From Achromobacter sp. MYb9 (GTDB lineage Bacteria > Pseudomonadota > Gammaproteobacteria > Burkholderiales > Burkholderiaceae_B): a stretch of DNA of 64,000 bases. A program made the position numbers and the translations under genes. Position 1 is the first letter of the stretch. Each line of letters starts with the position of its first letter. Shown piece by piece: positions 51,045 to 59,786 of the stretch. A model generated the notes under the pieces. It made no database searches. It saw nothing but the letters and a program-made list of their open reading frames with translations, and had not been told where the DNA came from. The stretch is from assembly GCF_002975275.1 (NCBI RefSeq), contig NZ_PCOQ01000015.1, forward strand, positions 86,679 to 150,678, read 5' to 3'.

Positions 51045-52424
51045 CTAGGTTGCGTCGCGCGCCTCGCTCGTTCCGACTTCGCCTGGCAGGATATAGCCGG
51101 CGGCGGCATACTCCTCAAGCCGGTTGTAAAGCGTCTTGGGGCTGATGCCCAGCATCGCGGCCGTCTGCTTCTTGACGCCATTGCAACGCGCCAGCGTCGC
51201 CAGGATCAGGCGCCGGTCGGCTTCGGCCAGCGTTTCACCAACGGGCACGCTGACCTGGCTGGTCGGGGCATCGCCGCTGGGCGACACATGCGGCGCCAGC
51301 ATGTCGACATTCAGCACGTCGCCGTCCGCCATGATGAAGGCGCGCCGCACGAAGTTCTTCAGTTCACGTACATTGCCCGGCCAGTCGTACTGCGCCAGGG
51401 CGTCGGCCGCTTGCGGCGAAAACACCTTGTTCTTGCCGGTCTCCTGGTTCTGCGCCTGCAGGAATCGTTGCGCCAGGAACAGGATGTCGTCGCCGCGATC
51501 CCGCAGCGGCGGCAGTTCGATGGGAAACACGCTTAGCCGGTAGTACAAGTCTTCGCGCAGCTTGCCCTCCTGCACCGCCTGTTCAGGATTGCGATTGGTC
51601 GCGGCGACGATGCGGATGTCGCAACCGATTTCGCGGTTGGTGCCGACCCGCATGAACTGCCCGGTCTCAAGCACCCGCAGCAGTTTCACCTGCAGGTCCA
51701 ACGGCATCTCGGTGACCTCGTCCAGGAACAGGGTGCCGCCGTCGGCGCGTTCGAAATAGCCCTTGTGCTGACGGTCGGCGCCCGTGAAGCTGCCGCGCTC
51801 GTGGCCAAACATTTCGCTTTCGATCAGATTGGGAGAAATCGCGCCGCAGTTGACCGCAATGAACGGCCGCTGACGGCGCGGGCTGAGCTCGTGGATTGCG
51901 TGGGCGGCCAGCTCTTTGCCGGTGCCGCTTTCTCCGATAAGCAAGGTCGTGACGTTGGTGGGCGCCACGCGTCCAATCTGACGATACAGCGCCGTCATGC
52001 ACTCGGATGCGCCGTATAGCTTGCCGAAGCGCCCGGCTTCCTCGAACGGCATGCCTGGCAGGTCCCCGCCCGCGTTGGCCACCACCCGGCTCAGGATGCC
52101 GTTCAGGCGTTCCATGCAAATCGGCTTGACGAGAAAATCGGTCGCGCCCAGGCGCAATGCCTGGACGGCGTAGTCGACCGTGCCGTGGCCCGTCATCACG
52201 ACGACTTCGGCGCTGGCCGCGGCGACATTCTTGAAGATGTCCATTCCGTTGCCGCCCGGCAGCCGGACGTCGGTCAACACCAAGTCGGGTGCCTGCCGTT
52301 CAAGCTGTATCAGCGCGTCCTTGACGCTGGCCGCGACCGCTACCGAGAAACCGCTGTCGCGGCCCATCTCGGCAAGGGTTTCCCGTATCGCGTCGTCGTC
52401 ATCGACGATCAGCAAATGAGGCAT
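51045..52424 (-). CDS. NtrC-family sigma-54-dependent response regulator
   Basis: 459 residues. Receiver domain (1-120) with acidic pocket DDDD near 8-11, phospho-acceptor Asp52 in LTDVRLPGG and Lys100. AAA+ domain (about 135-370): Walker A GESGTGKE (164-171), the sigma-54 contact loop as GSFTGA (211-216) instead of GAFTGA, Walker B GTLFLDEV. C-terminal Fis-type HTH KKQTAAMLGISPKTLYNRL. It is divergent from a second, receiver-less activator and two genes from rpoN. No cognate kinase is adjacent in the same operon. Confidence 0.95.
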   Translation of the reverse strand: MPHLLIVDDDDAIRETLAEMGRDSGFSVAVAASVKDALIQLERQAPDLVLTDVRLPGGNGMDIFKNVAAASAEVVVMTGHGTVDYAVQALRLGATDFLVKPICMERLNGILSRVVANAGGDLPGMPFEEAGRFGKLYGASECMTALYRQIGRVAPTNVTTLLIGESGTGKELAAHAIHELSPRRQRPFIAVNCGAISPNLIESEMFGHERGSFTGADRQHKGYFERADGGTLFLDEVTEMPLDLQVKLLRVLETGQFMRVGTNREIGCDIRIVAATNRNPEQAVQEGKLREDLYYRLSVFPIELPPLRDRGDDILFLAQRFLQAQNQETGKNKVFSPQAADALAQYDWPGNVRELKNFVRRAFIMADGDVLNVDMLAPHVSPSGDAPTSQVSVPVGETLAEADRRLILATLARCNGVKKQTAAMLGISPKTLYNRLEEYAAAGYILPGEVGTSEARDAT

Positions 52425-52632
52425 AGCTTCTCCGTATGGCGGTGCGCGGCACGATGTCGGCGCCGCGCATTGACATGAAATTGAGAATAATCAGTCTGGC
52501 GTCGACAGACGTAAACAATCGATACTGTCCACTAAAGTTTTCGAATACTTGCAACTGGTCGCATTCCTGCGGCGAGCCGGCTACTACGATAAATAGATCG
52601 CGACTAGGCCTGACGGGCCGAGGTAACTGCAC

Positions 52633-53634
52633 ATGGCAAACCGCACCACCACTGGGCGCGAGGATGCGATTGCGTCCTCCGCCGCTCCGATGGACATGAC
52701 CGGGCTGTCGCCGGTCATGCAAAAATTGGGCACCCAGGTGCGACTCGCTGCGTCCACGGACGCCAGCGTCTTCATCGTGGGAGAAAGCGGGGCCGGCAAG
52801 GAGATCGTGGCACGCGCGATCCATGACGCCAGCGAACGGCGCAGCCACCCCTTCGTCGCCGTGAATTGCGGCGCCATCAGCGGCACGTTGGCGCATGCCG
52901 AACTGTTCGGCCACGAAAAAGGCAGCTTCACTGGCGCGTTGGCGCAGAACGCCGGCTACTTCGAATACGCCAGCGGCGGCACCCTCTTCCTGGACGAGGT
53001 CACCGAGATGCCGCCCGACATGCAGGTGCATTTCCTGCGCGTCCTGGAAGCCGGGACGTATCAGCGTGTCGGCGGGTCCGATCTGCTGCGCGCTAATGTA
53101 CGCATCATCTGCGCCAGCAACCGCGACCCCGCCGCCTCGGTGGCCGATGGCCGGCTGCGCCAAGACTTCCTGCACCGCTTGCTGGTCATCCCACTGCGGG
53201 TGCCGCCGCTGCGCGAACGCGGCAGCGATGCGCTGATCCTGGCGCACCGGTTCCTGGATACCCTGAACGCGCAGCACCGCACACAGAAGACGTTTTCCAA
53301 GCAGATGCTGGACGCGATCCAGCAACACGACTGGCCCGGCAATGTGCGGGAACTGCGCAACGTGGTGCAGCGGGCCTTCATCCTCTCGGATGCGCAATTG
53401 AACACCGACCTGCTGGCGCGCGCCCCCGCCCGTCAGCGATCGGAAATGCGCGACGGCGCGCTGAGCTTCCCGGTGGGCATGCCGCTAGGCCGCGCGCAAC
53501 GCGAGTTCATCCTTGCCACGCTGGCGCATCATGACGGTGACAAGCGCCTGGCAGCGGACACCTTGGGCGTCAGCCTGAAAACGCTCTACAACCGGCTGGA
53601 CGTGTACGACAAGGAAGGCTTGGCGGACCGCTGA
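52633..53634 (+). CDS. sigma-54 activator without a receiver domain (PspF-like architecture)
   Basis: 333 residues. The AAA+ domain starts almost at the N-terminus: Walker A GESGAGKE (50-57), contact loop GSFTGA (97-102), Walker B GTLFLDEV, arginine-rich LRQDFLHRLLV. A Fis-type HTH closes the protein (GDKRLAADTLGVSLKTLYNRL). Without a receiver it is either constitutively competent or held by a partner protein, as PspF is by PspA. Its central region closely resembles that of the divergent NtrC-type regulator. rpoN follows 144 bp downstream. Confidence 0.93.
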   Translation: MANRTTTGREDAIASSAAPMDMTGLSPVMQKLGTQVRLAASTDASVFIVGESGAGKEIVARAIHDASERRSHPFVAVNCGAISGTLAHAELFGHEKGSFTGALAQNAGYFEYASGGTLFLDEVTEMPPDMQVHFLRVLEAGTYQRVGGSDLLRANVRIICASNRDPAASVADGRLRQDFLHRLLVIPLRVPPLRERGSDALILAHRFLDTLNAQHRTQKTFSKQMLDAIQQHDWPGNVRELRNVVQRAFILSDAQLNTDLLARAPARQRSEMRDGALSFPVGMPLGRAQREFILATLAHHDGDKRLAADTLGVSLKTLYNRLDVYDKEGLADR

Positions 53635-53710
53635 GCAGTTCTTACCGTCGGCTTGTAATAGCGGCTCCGCCCGCGACCGCGCTCTCTCGATACCCGCCCG
53701 CAAACTCACC

Positions 53711-53726
53711 TGGCACGGAGTTTGCT
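53711..53726 (+). promoter_or_regulatory. sigma-54 promoter upstream of rpoN itself, perfect consensus
   Basis: TGGCACG-GAGT-TTGCT matches every defined position. It is 52 bp before the TTG start of rpoN, with the ribosome site AAGGAG in between. This predicts positive autoregulation of the sigma factor. Confidence 0.85.
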
Positions 53727-53778
53727 TGAGTATCAAGGATGCGCCGCCGTCCGGCGGCTCCCTGGCAAGGAGACTCGA

Positions 53779-55233
53779 TTGGGCCACCCTACGCAAGAAT
53801 TGCGCCTGCGCCAGCAGATGACGCTGGCGCCCCGACTGCAACAGTCCGTCAAGTTGCTGCAAATGTCGGCGCTTGAATTCACGACCGCGGTGGAGCATGC
53901 GCTAGCCACCAATCCCTTTCTGGAAGATGGCGACGAGCAAGACGCCGATCCGGTGGAAATCGGCCCGGACGCCAAGCCCGCCAGCCATGGCGACCCGGTC
54001 GATGCGCCGGCCGAGCCCATCCCGACGAGCACCGCGGATGGCGAAGAGGCGCCCCCCGACGCGCCCGCCTACTCCGGCGATTACCCCATGCCGTCGTCGG
54101 GATCCGGCGAAGGCAAGGATCTGGGGCAATGGGCCAGCGCGTCGCTGTCAATGCGCGAACGCCTGTCCATGGACCTGGGCAATTACCACCTGGAACCCCG
54201 GGATCGGCTGTTGGCCGAGTTCATCATCGACGCGCTGGACGATGACGGGTATCTGCGCGTGCCCCTAAACAGCCTTTGCAGCCCGGATCGGCCCGAGTTC
54301 ACCCCCCCGCCCGACGACGGGGAATGGACGGCGGCCCTGCGCCTGGTACAGCAGTTGGATGCGCCGGGCCTGGCCGCGCGCGACCTGACGGAATGCCTGA
54401 CGCTGCAATTGATGGCCTCCCGGACGGTGGACGCTTCCACCCGGGATCTGGCGCTGCGCATCGTGCGCGAACACCTTGACCGTCTGGGAAAAAACGACTG
54501 CATCGGCCTGCGCCGCGTGCTGGATTGTTCTGACGAGGCGCTGCGAGACGCCTGCGCGCTGATCCGCAGCCTTGACCCCAAACCCGGTGCCCGCTATAGC
54601 GCCGAAGCCCCCGTGTACGTCGTCCCCGACGTGTTCGTGGACAAGTGGCACGCGCGTTGGCGCGTCTTGCCCAATCGCAATGCGATGCCGCAGGCGCGGC
54701 TGCACCGCACCTACGCCGACCTGTTCCGCCGTGCCCGCCTGGATGACCGCAGCCCCATGGCCCAGGAACTGCAAGAAGCGCGCTGGCTGGTGCGTAACGT
54801 GGAGCAGCGGTACACGACGATCCAGCGGGTCGCCGAAGCCATCGTCAAGCGGCAGCAGACCTTCTTCGAGTATGGCGAAGTGGCATTGCGCCCCTTGATG
54901 CTGCGTGAAGTCGCCGACGACCTGGACATGCACGAATCGACCGTATCCCGCGCCACCGTCGGCAAATACATGGTGACGCCACGCGGCGTGTTTGAATTCC
55001 GTCACTTCTTTTCCCGCGAACTGGCCACGGAATCCGGCGGTTCGTGCTCGGCCGCTGCGGTGCGCGCGTTGATCAAGGAAATGCTCGACGCCGAAGACCC
55101 GGCGATGCCGTTGTCGGACGTGGCCCTGACTCAGCAATTGGCGGCCAGCGGCATCTTGCTGGCGCGCCGCACCGTGTCCAAGTATCGGGGCCAACTGCGG
55201 GTGCCGCCGGCGGAATTGCGCCGCCAGCACTAA
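53779..55233 (+). CDS. rpoN: RNA polymerase sigma-54 factor, probable second copy (RpoN2)
   Basis: 484 residues from a TTG at 53779 behind AAGGAG; an upstream TTG would lie inside the promoter. Region I (1-50) is Gln/Leu-rich (LRLRQQMTLAPRLQQSVKLLQ), region II (50-120) is acidic, region III holds the core-binding domain and HTH (DLDMHESTVSRATVGKYM). The RpoN box appears as ARRTVSKYRGQL at 462-473. Complete and probably functional. The housekeeping rpoN of proteobacteria sits with lptB, hpf and ptsN; none is here, so this is likely a paralogue. Confidence 0.93.
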   Translation: MGHPTQELRLRQQMTLAPRLQQSVKLLQMSALEFTTAVEHALATNPFLEDGDEQDADPVEIGPDAKPASHGDPVDAPAEPIPTSTADGEEAPPDAPAYSGDYPMPSSGSGEGKDLGQWASASLSMRERLSMDLGNYHLEPRDRLLAEFIIDALDDDGYLRVPLNSLCSPDRPEFTPPPDDGEWTAALRLVQQLDAPGLAARDLTECLTLQLMASRTVDASTRDLALRIVREHLDRLGKNDCIGLRRVLDCSDEALRDACALIRSLDPKPGARYSAEAPVYVVPDVFVDKWHARWRVLPNRNAMPQARLHRTYADLFRRARLDDRSPMAQELQEARWLVRNVEQRYTTIQRVAEAIVKRQQTFFEYGEVALRPLMLREVADDLDMHESTVSRATVGKYMVTPRGVFEFRHFFSRELATESGGSCSAAAVRALIKEMLDAEDPAMPLSDVALTQQLAASGILLARRTVSKYRGQLRVPPAELRRQH

Positions 55234-55278
55234 GCCCGCGTTCGACGCGACCACGCCGGGGCAACTCGGTTGCACGCA

Positions 55279-55306
55279 AAGAAGGCTTCCCTCGGGAAGC
55301 CTTCTT
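55279..55306. terminator. bidirectional terminator between rpoN2 and a convergent gene
   Basis: AAGAAGGCTTCCC-TC-GGGAAGCCTTCTT is a perfect 13-bp stem. It is 46 bp after the rpoN stop and 24 bp beyond the stop of the convergent gene ending at 55330, so it can serve both. The T-tracts are inside the stem. Confidence 0.8.
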
Positions 55307-55329
55307 CGTTGCCACCTGGCTTACGGCGA

Positions 55330-55686
55330 TTACTTCGAACCGCCCGTGTTCGGGTACCCAGGAGGCGGCGCAGCACCGGCCCCCGGCGTGCGCGGAACAT
55401 TATCGTTGGCTTCGCGCGGACGGTTAGGCGTTTCATCGGAGTGCTTCTTGCCCGACGACATGCTGCCGCTATGTTGCGTCGAAGGCGCCGTCGTCCCGGA
55501 AGGCGGGGTTGCATTGGGTGCAGGCGCCATCTGCCCCGGCGGCAAGGGGCGGTTCGGCTGGGCGGCAGAGGCGTCGTTCGGCGTGGAAGACGGCGTGGTC
55601 GGACTGGCCGACTGGGCCAGCGCCGCGCCTGCGGACGTCAGGCCTGCCAGGAGTACGAAAGCGCAAGTCATGGCACGGGTTTTCAT
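55330..55686 (-). CDS. secreted Pro/Ser/Thr-rich protein of unknown function
   Basis: 118 residues from the ATG at 55686 behind AAGGAGCC. A signal peptide is cleaved after AALAQ (about 24). The mature chain is Pro, Ser, Thr, Asn and Gly-rich and disordered (SPTTPSSTPNDASAAQPNRP), ending in PPPGYPNTGGSK. Very similar in design to the secreted protein at 28.2-28.6 kb and under a sigma-54 element. It lies between rpoN2 and the hybrid kinase, so it may be the output closest to the regulatory module. Confidence 0.7.
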   Translation of the reverse strand: MKTRAMTCAFVLLAGLTSAGAALAQSASPTTPSSTPNDASAAQPNRPLPPGQMAPAPNATPPSGTTAPSTQHSGSMSSGKKHSDETPNRPREANDNVPRTPGAGAAPPPGYPNTGGSK

Positions 55687-55721
55687 AGTCAGGCTCCTTG
55701 GTTGGTAAGCATGGACCTGTA

Positions 55722-55737
55722 CGCAAGCCCCGTTCCC
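55722..55737 (-). promoter_or_regulatory. sigma-54 promoter for the secreted Pro/Ser-rich protein
   Basis: On the reverse strand GGGAACG-GGGC-TTGCG, GG-GC spacing 10 nt, TTGC intact, 35 bp before the ATG at 55686. Confidence 0.65.
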
Positions 55738-55842
55738 GTCCCACGGGCGTCCAAGCCGCCCCGCCTGCCCTGCGCAATCCCCACCCCAAATACCTGAAAG
55801 GGCATTTTTTACCTGCCGTTGCAACACTGCCATCCCGGTGGC

Positions 55843-58800
55843 CTATCCCGCACTCCCGGCCCGGGCTTTCCGGGATTCGGCCAGCATGCGCTGCACGCGT
55901 TCGCCCAGCGCATCCAGCGAGAACGGCTTCACGATCAGTTCCATCCCGTGCTCCAGGAAGCCGCGATCATGCGCGGCGCTTTCGGCGTATCCGGTCATCA
56001 TCAGGACCTTCAGCCCGGGATGGGCCGCCCGCGCGGCGTCCGCCAACTGGCGGCCGTTCAACGCCGGCAAGCCCACATCCGTCACCAGCAGGTCGATACC
56101 GGCCGTGCCCAGCACCAGCTCCAACCCGGCCTCGCCATCCGCCGCAGTCAGGACGTGCATGCCCAGGTCAACCAGGCATTCGCGCACCATGTCGCGCACA
56201 TTGGCATCGTCTTCCACCAGCACCACGACGGAGGGCTGTCCGACATCCGATACCGGTTGCGCGGTCAGCTCATGCCGCGCGGTGGCATCCGGCGCGCCGT
56301 CGTACCGCGGCAACAACAATCTGACCGTCGTACCCTTGCCCACCTCGCTTTCCAGCGTGGCGACGCCGCCGGCCTGCTTTGCAAAGCCGTAGATCATGGA
56401 CAGACCCAGGCCGGTGCCTTCGCCCAGTGGCTTGGTGGTGAAGAATGGATCGAAGGCGTGCGCCAGCACGTCGGGCGCCATGCCGCAGCCTTCGTCCGTG
56501 ACCGACACCTGCACGAAATCGCCCGCGTTCATCCCGGGAAATTGGCGCAACAGCGCGGCATCCAACGATCGGTTCAGCGCGGCAACCGTCAATGCGCCGC
56601 CATTGGGCATCGCGTCGCACGCGTTGATCACCAGGTTCAACATGGCGTTCTCGAACTGGTTCTTGTCGCATCGAACCGTCCACAACGCCGGATCCAGATC
56701 GAAAAGCAGCCGCACGCGTTCGCCGGTATAGCGGTGGAACAGGTCGGCCATCGACTGCAGCGTGGACGCCACGCTGAAGGGTTTGGGATCAATGGGTTGG
56801 CGGCGCGAAAAAGTCAGCAACCGTTGGGTCAGATGCGCGGCGCGGTTGGCGGAATCCATCGCCACGTTGATGAAGCGTTCCGCCTGCGCCGGCGTGCCGG
56901 CATCGAGCTTGCGCTTGATCAGGTACAAGGCGCCCGTAATGCCCTGCAGCATATTGTTGAAGTCGTGGGCGATGCCGCCCGTCAAACGCCCCACCGCTTC
57001 CATTTTTTGCGATTGCCTCAACGCCTGCTCGGTCTCGCGCAGCATCTCGGCCTGCACCTTCAAATCGGTATCGTCGCGGCCAGTCATGTACAGGCTGTCT
57101 TGCGACCACGACATGCTCCAGGTGATCCAGCGATAGGTGCCGTCGCGTCCCAGCAGCCGGTTCTCCATATGCCGCACGGCTTGCGCGGGGTCGGCGTGCG
57201 ACGCCTGCGCCATCGCGGCGCGCGTGGCCGCCTGATCGTCCGGGTGCACCAGTTCGGCCAGCCCCATGGACAGGAACTGCTCAGGGCTCCAGCCCAGGAT
57301 CGGCCGCACGGCGGGATTGACACTGACGAAGCGCTCGTGCTCGTCGACGACGGCAAGCAGTTCCGGCGACAACCGCCAAATGCGGTCGCGCTCCGCGATG
57401 GCGTCTTCGACACGCTGCTCCAGCGTCCTCGCGTACTGCGAACGCTCGACGGCGCCGCACATGCGCTCCGCCACTTCTTCGATAAAGGCCAGATCGCCGG
57501 CCTTGAGTCGGCTGCCAGCCTGTGGCCGCACCAGCAACGTACCGCCGTTCCGCCCCCAGCGACGCATCGGCACCACGATCGCGGATGGCCGGACCTCGCC
57601 TTCCTGATTCGCCACCAGCGGTTGCAGGTAGGCGGTGCGGCCCTTGCGCAGCGCGTCCTTCAATTCTTCGCCCAGTTGCTCGGGCGTCAGCGGCTGCGCC
57701 TTGGACTGTTCCGTCTCGGACCGCCAACAGGTCGATAGCGCCACCGTCGCGCCGTCGTCCCCGGACCAGTCCGCCACCGCCACCAGGCCAAGCGCCAGAT
57801 GCTGGCCCAGCCCCTCGCAGGCGACATGCTCGATTTCGGACTGAAGATGAAGTTCACGCATGCGGTCGCCCAGCGCCAACAGGAAATTCTTGCGATGCTG
57901 CCCTTCCCATAGCTCGGTTTCGGCCGCCTTGCGCGCCGTGACGTCCAGAAACAAGGCCATCATGCGGTCGGCGCCGTCTTTACGCGCCCGAGCCTCGTAC
58001 CAGGCATGCTTGGGCCCGGGCACGGCGAACTCGAACTGAGCCGGTTCGCCCGTTTCCACCACCTGAGCGAACGCGTCCATGATCTGGCTGGGGACGCCGG
58101 GTATCATTTCGCGCAGCGTATGGCCCAGCGTATCGCCTTCCCGCATGCCGCTCTGGCGCTCGAAGGCCGGATTCACCTCCAGAAAGCGGAAGTCCACGAT
58201 ACGGCCATCGCCATCCCGCAGCGCCTCGCTTAAAAAGAAGGCCTCTTGCATGCCATCGAACATGGCACGCCAGCGCTCGCCGCTATCACGCAGCGCGGCG
58301 TCGGTCAGGTGCCGCTCGATGGCCAGCGCGGCGCTGCGCGTCACCAGCGCGATGGCGTCGATATCGTCGGTGGAAGGCGAGCGCACCGTGCTGTAGTAGT
58401 TGGAAAACACGCCCAGCAAGCGTCCATCGGGCGCCTTGATCGGCGTCGACCAGCACGCCCGCAGTCCCTGTGACAACGCCAGATCGCGCCAGCGCTCCCA
58501 GGCAGGATGCGTGGCGATGTCTTCCACGTACACGGCGTTTCCTGCATGCGCCGCCGCTCCCCACGACGCCATATGCGGCCCAATGGGTGTGCGCTGCACG
58601 GCCACATTGAACGCCGCCGGCAGGCTGGGCGCCGCGGCATGCAGCAGGAACGTCCCGGTATCGTCGATCAGCGCGATCGCCGTGCACAATTTCACGCTCG
58701 ATTGCGCCTCGATGGCGTGCAACACATGCTCCAGGACATCCGGCAACGGCATGCCCGCGGCAATGCGCTGCAGCATGATGCGTTCATCTTCCAGACGCGC

Positions 58801-58848
58801 CAGCGTATCCGTCCAAGGGAGCGCAACGCGATCCTGTTTCTTCAACAT
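55843..58848 (-). CDS. hybrid histidine kinase with GAF-PAS-GAF-PAS sensor region
   Basis: 1001 residues, no TM segment, so a cytosolic sensor. Order: GAF (about 25-180), PAS (about 190-310), GAF (about 330-470), PAS/PAC (about 490-615), HisKA with GGIAHDFNNMLQGI (phospho-His), HATPase with NLVINACDAMPNGG, VTDEGCGM and GEGTGLGLSMIYGF, then a C-terminal receiver (about 875-990) with LLVTDVGLPALNG. All catalytic motifs are intact. Two GAF domains suggest a small-molecule or redox signal. It is the best local candidate to feed the NtrC-type regulator. Confidence 0.93.
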   Translation of the reverse strand: MLKKQDRVALPWTDTLARLEDERIMLQRIAAGMPLPDVLEHVLHAIEAQSSVKLCTAIALIDDTGTFLLHAAAPSLPAAFNVAVQRTPIGPHMASWGAAAHAGNAVYVEDIATHPAWERWRDLALSQGLRACWSTPIKAPDGRLLGVFSNYYSTVRSPSTDDIDAIALVTRSAALAIERHLTDAALRDSGERWRAMFDGMQEAFFLSEALRDGDGRIVDFRFLEVNPAFERQSGMREGDTLGHTLREMIPGVPSQIMDAFAQVVETGEPAQFEFAVPGPKHAWYEARARKDGADRMMALFLDVTARKAAETELWEGQHRKNFLLALGDRMRELHLQSEIEHVACEGLGQHLALGLVAVADWSGDDGATVALSTCWRSETEQSKAQPLTPEQLGEELKDALRKGRTAYLQPLVANQEGEVRPSAIVVPMRRWGRNGGTLLVRPQAGSRLKAGDLAFIEEVAERMCGAVERSQYARTLEQRVEDAIAERDRIWRLSPELLAVVDEHERFVSVNPAVRPILGWSPEQFLSMGLAELVHPDDQAATRAAMAQASHADPAQAVRHMENRLLGRDGTYRWITWSMSWSQDSLYMTGRDDTDLKVQAEMLRETEQALRQSQKMEAVGRLTGGIAHDFNNMLQGITGALYLIKRKLDAGTPAQAERFINVAMDSANRAAHLTQRLLTFSRRQPIDPKPFSVASTLQSMADLFHRYTGERVRLLFDLDPALWTVRCDKNQFENAMLNLVINACDAMPNGGALTVAALNRSLDAALLRQFPGMNAGDFVQVSVTDEGCGMAPDVLAHAFDPFFTTKPLGEGTGLGLSMIYGFAKQAGGVATLESEVGKGTTVRLLLPRYDGAPDATARHELTAQPVSDVGQPSVVVLVEDDANVRDMVRECLVDLGMHVLTAADGEAGLELVLGTAGIDLLVTDVGLPALNGRQLADAARAAHPGLKVLMMTGYAESAAHDRGFLEHGMELIVKPFSLDALGERVQRMLAESRKARAGSAG

Positions 58849-58920
58849 GTCTGCCCCTTTACCAGTACGTACTGTATTGCGGGGCCCCGCCGACGTACCG
58901 AAACGCTCGGTAACGCGACG

Positions 58921-59637
58921 CTACCGTTCCTGCTCGGATACCGGTTCACCGTCCAGGCGCAGGGCGTTCAGCGCTTCGGGCTTGTCGACCAGCACACATT
59001 GCTTGCCCGTGCGGGCGCAATGATCCTTCACCCGCCAATAGGCGCCGTGGCTGACGCAGCCGGTCTGGCAAATGACAAGATCCGCCGCGATCAAACTGGC
59101 TTCCAGCGTTGCGCCGTCTGCATCGCCCTGGCCGCTGTGACCCAGGTAACGGCCTCCGGCAAGCTCGACGACCTTGCGCGTCAGCATCAGCGCCAACGCA
59201 TCTTCGCCCACGCACAGCACCGACTTTTCGCGCAACGCGACGGCCATGACGGCTGGCTGCGGCGCCACCGACTCGGCAACCCGCTCCGCCGGACGCGCCC
59301 TGGCCTGGCTGGCCCGGTCCTGCCAGGCCAGCCGCTCACGCATGAGACATTGGATACGCTCCATCAGTTGCGTGACCCGGCGTGCCAGCGCCACCCGTTT
59401 GGGCAATCCCGGTATCGACCCTTCCAGCGCGCGGTGGTCTTCCCGCGCCCAAGCCAGTGCCGTGTCGCGCTGGATGACCGCGGCGCGCAGGCGCATCGCT
59501 CCGGCCTCCAGATGCAGAATGCGCGCCGCCTGCGCGCTTAGCAACTGGCTGCAATGCGATTGCGCCTGCCCATAAGCGGCAAGCAGCGCCGCATGTTCGC
59601 GCTGCAAGTCATGGCGGTCTAGAAAGGAGGATGTCAT
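58921..59637 (-). CDS. DUF2325 domain protein
   Basis: 238 residues. An N-terminal helical, coiled-coil-prone region (about 10-110) precedes the DUF2325 domain (about 140-235): SVLCVGEDALALMLTRKVVELAGGRYLGH and ADLVICQTGCVSHGAYWRVKDHC. CQTGC...HGAYWRVKDHCARTGKQC is the family's most conserved stretch. DUF2325 proteins are of unknown function and are frequently iron- or haem-related in context. A Fur-box-like sequence lies about 80 bp upstream. Confidence 0.85.
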   Translation of the reverse strand: MTSSFLDRHDLQREHAALLAAYGQAQSHCSQLLSAQAARILHLEAGAMRLRAAVIQRDTALAWAREDHRALEGSIPGLPKRVALARRVTQLMERIQCLMRERLAWQDRASQARARPAERVAESVAPQPAVMAVALREKSVLCVGEDALALMLTRKVVELAGGRYLGHSGQGDADGATLEASLIAADLVICQTGCVSHGAYWRVKDHCARTGKQCVLVDKPEALNALRLDGEPVSEQER

Positions 59638-59717
59638 CGCAGGCCTCGGAGTGAAACAAGCGCCCGGCGCGCCGCGTGCGCTACCGCCCCCGCAACGCGC
59701 GACCTGGCATGCGCTCC

Positions 59718-59739
59718 ATTATAAATGAGAATGAGTACG
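59718..59739 (-). promoter_or_regulatory. Fur-box-like sequence upstream of the DUF2325 gene
   Basis: On the reverse strand ACTCATTCTCATTTATAA resembles the A/T-rich NAT(A/T)AT hexamer arrays of Fur sites and the CATTCTCATT core seen in many Burkholderiales Fur boxes. It lies about 80 bp before the ATG at 59637. The rest of the 303-bp gap to 59941 contains the sigma-70 promoter below and a CAAGCCC-N5-GGGCTTG hairpin (59836-59854). Confidence 0.4.
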
Positions 59740-59786
59740 TTTTAATATTGGGATTGGGTTGGCGACCCGCACAGGGAAATCCATAG

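Noticed and set aside
55819..57738. A 639-codon open frame on the forward strand inside the hybrid kinase gene
   Set aside because: It is antisense to a complete multi-domain kinase, has His/Gln/Arg-rich shadow composition, no known motifs and no ribosome site; typical of high-GC DNA.
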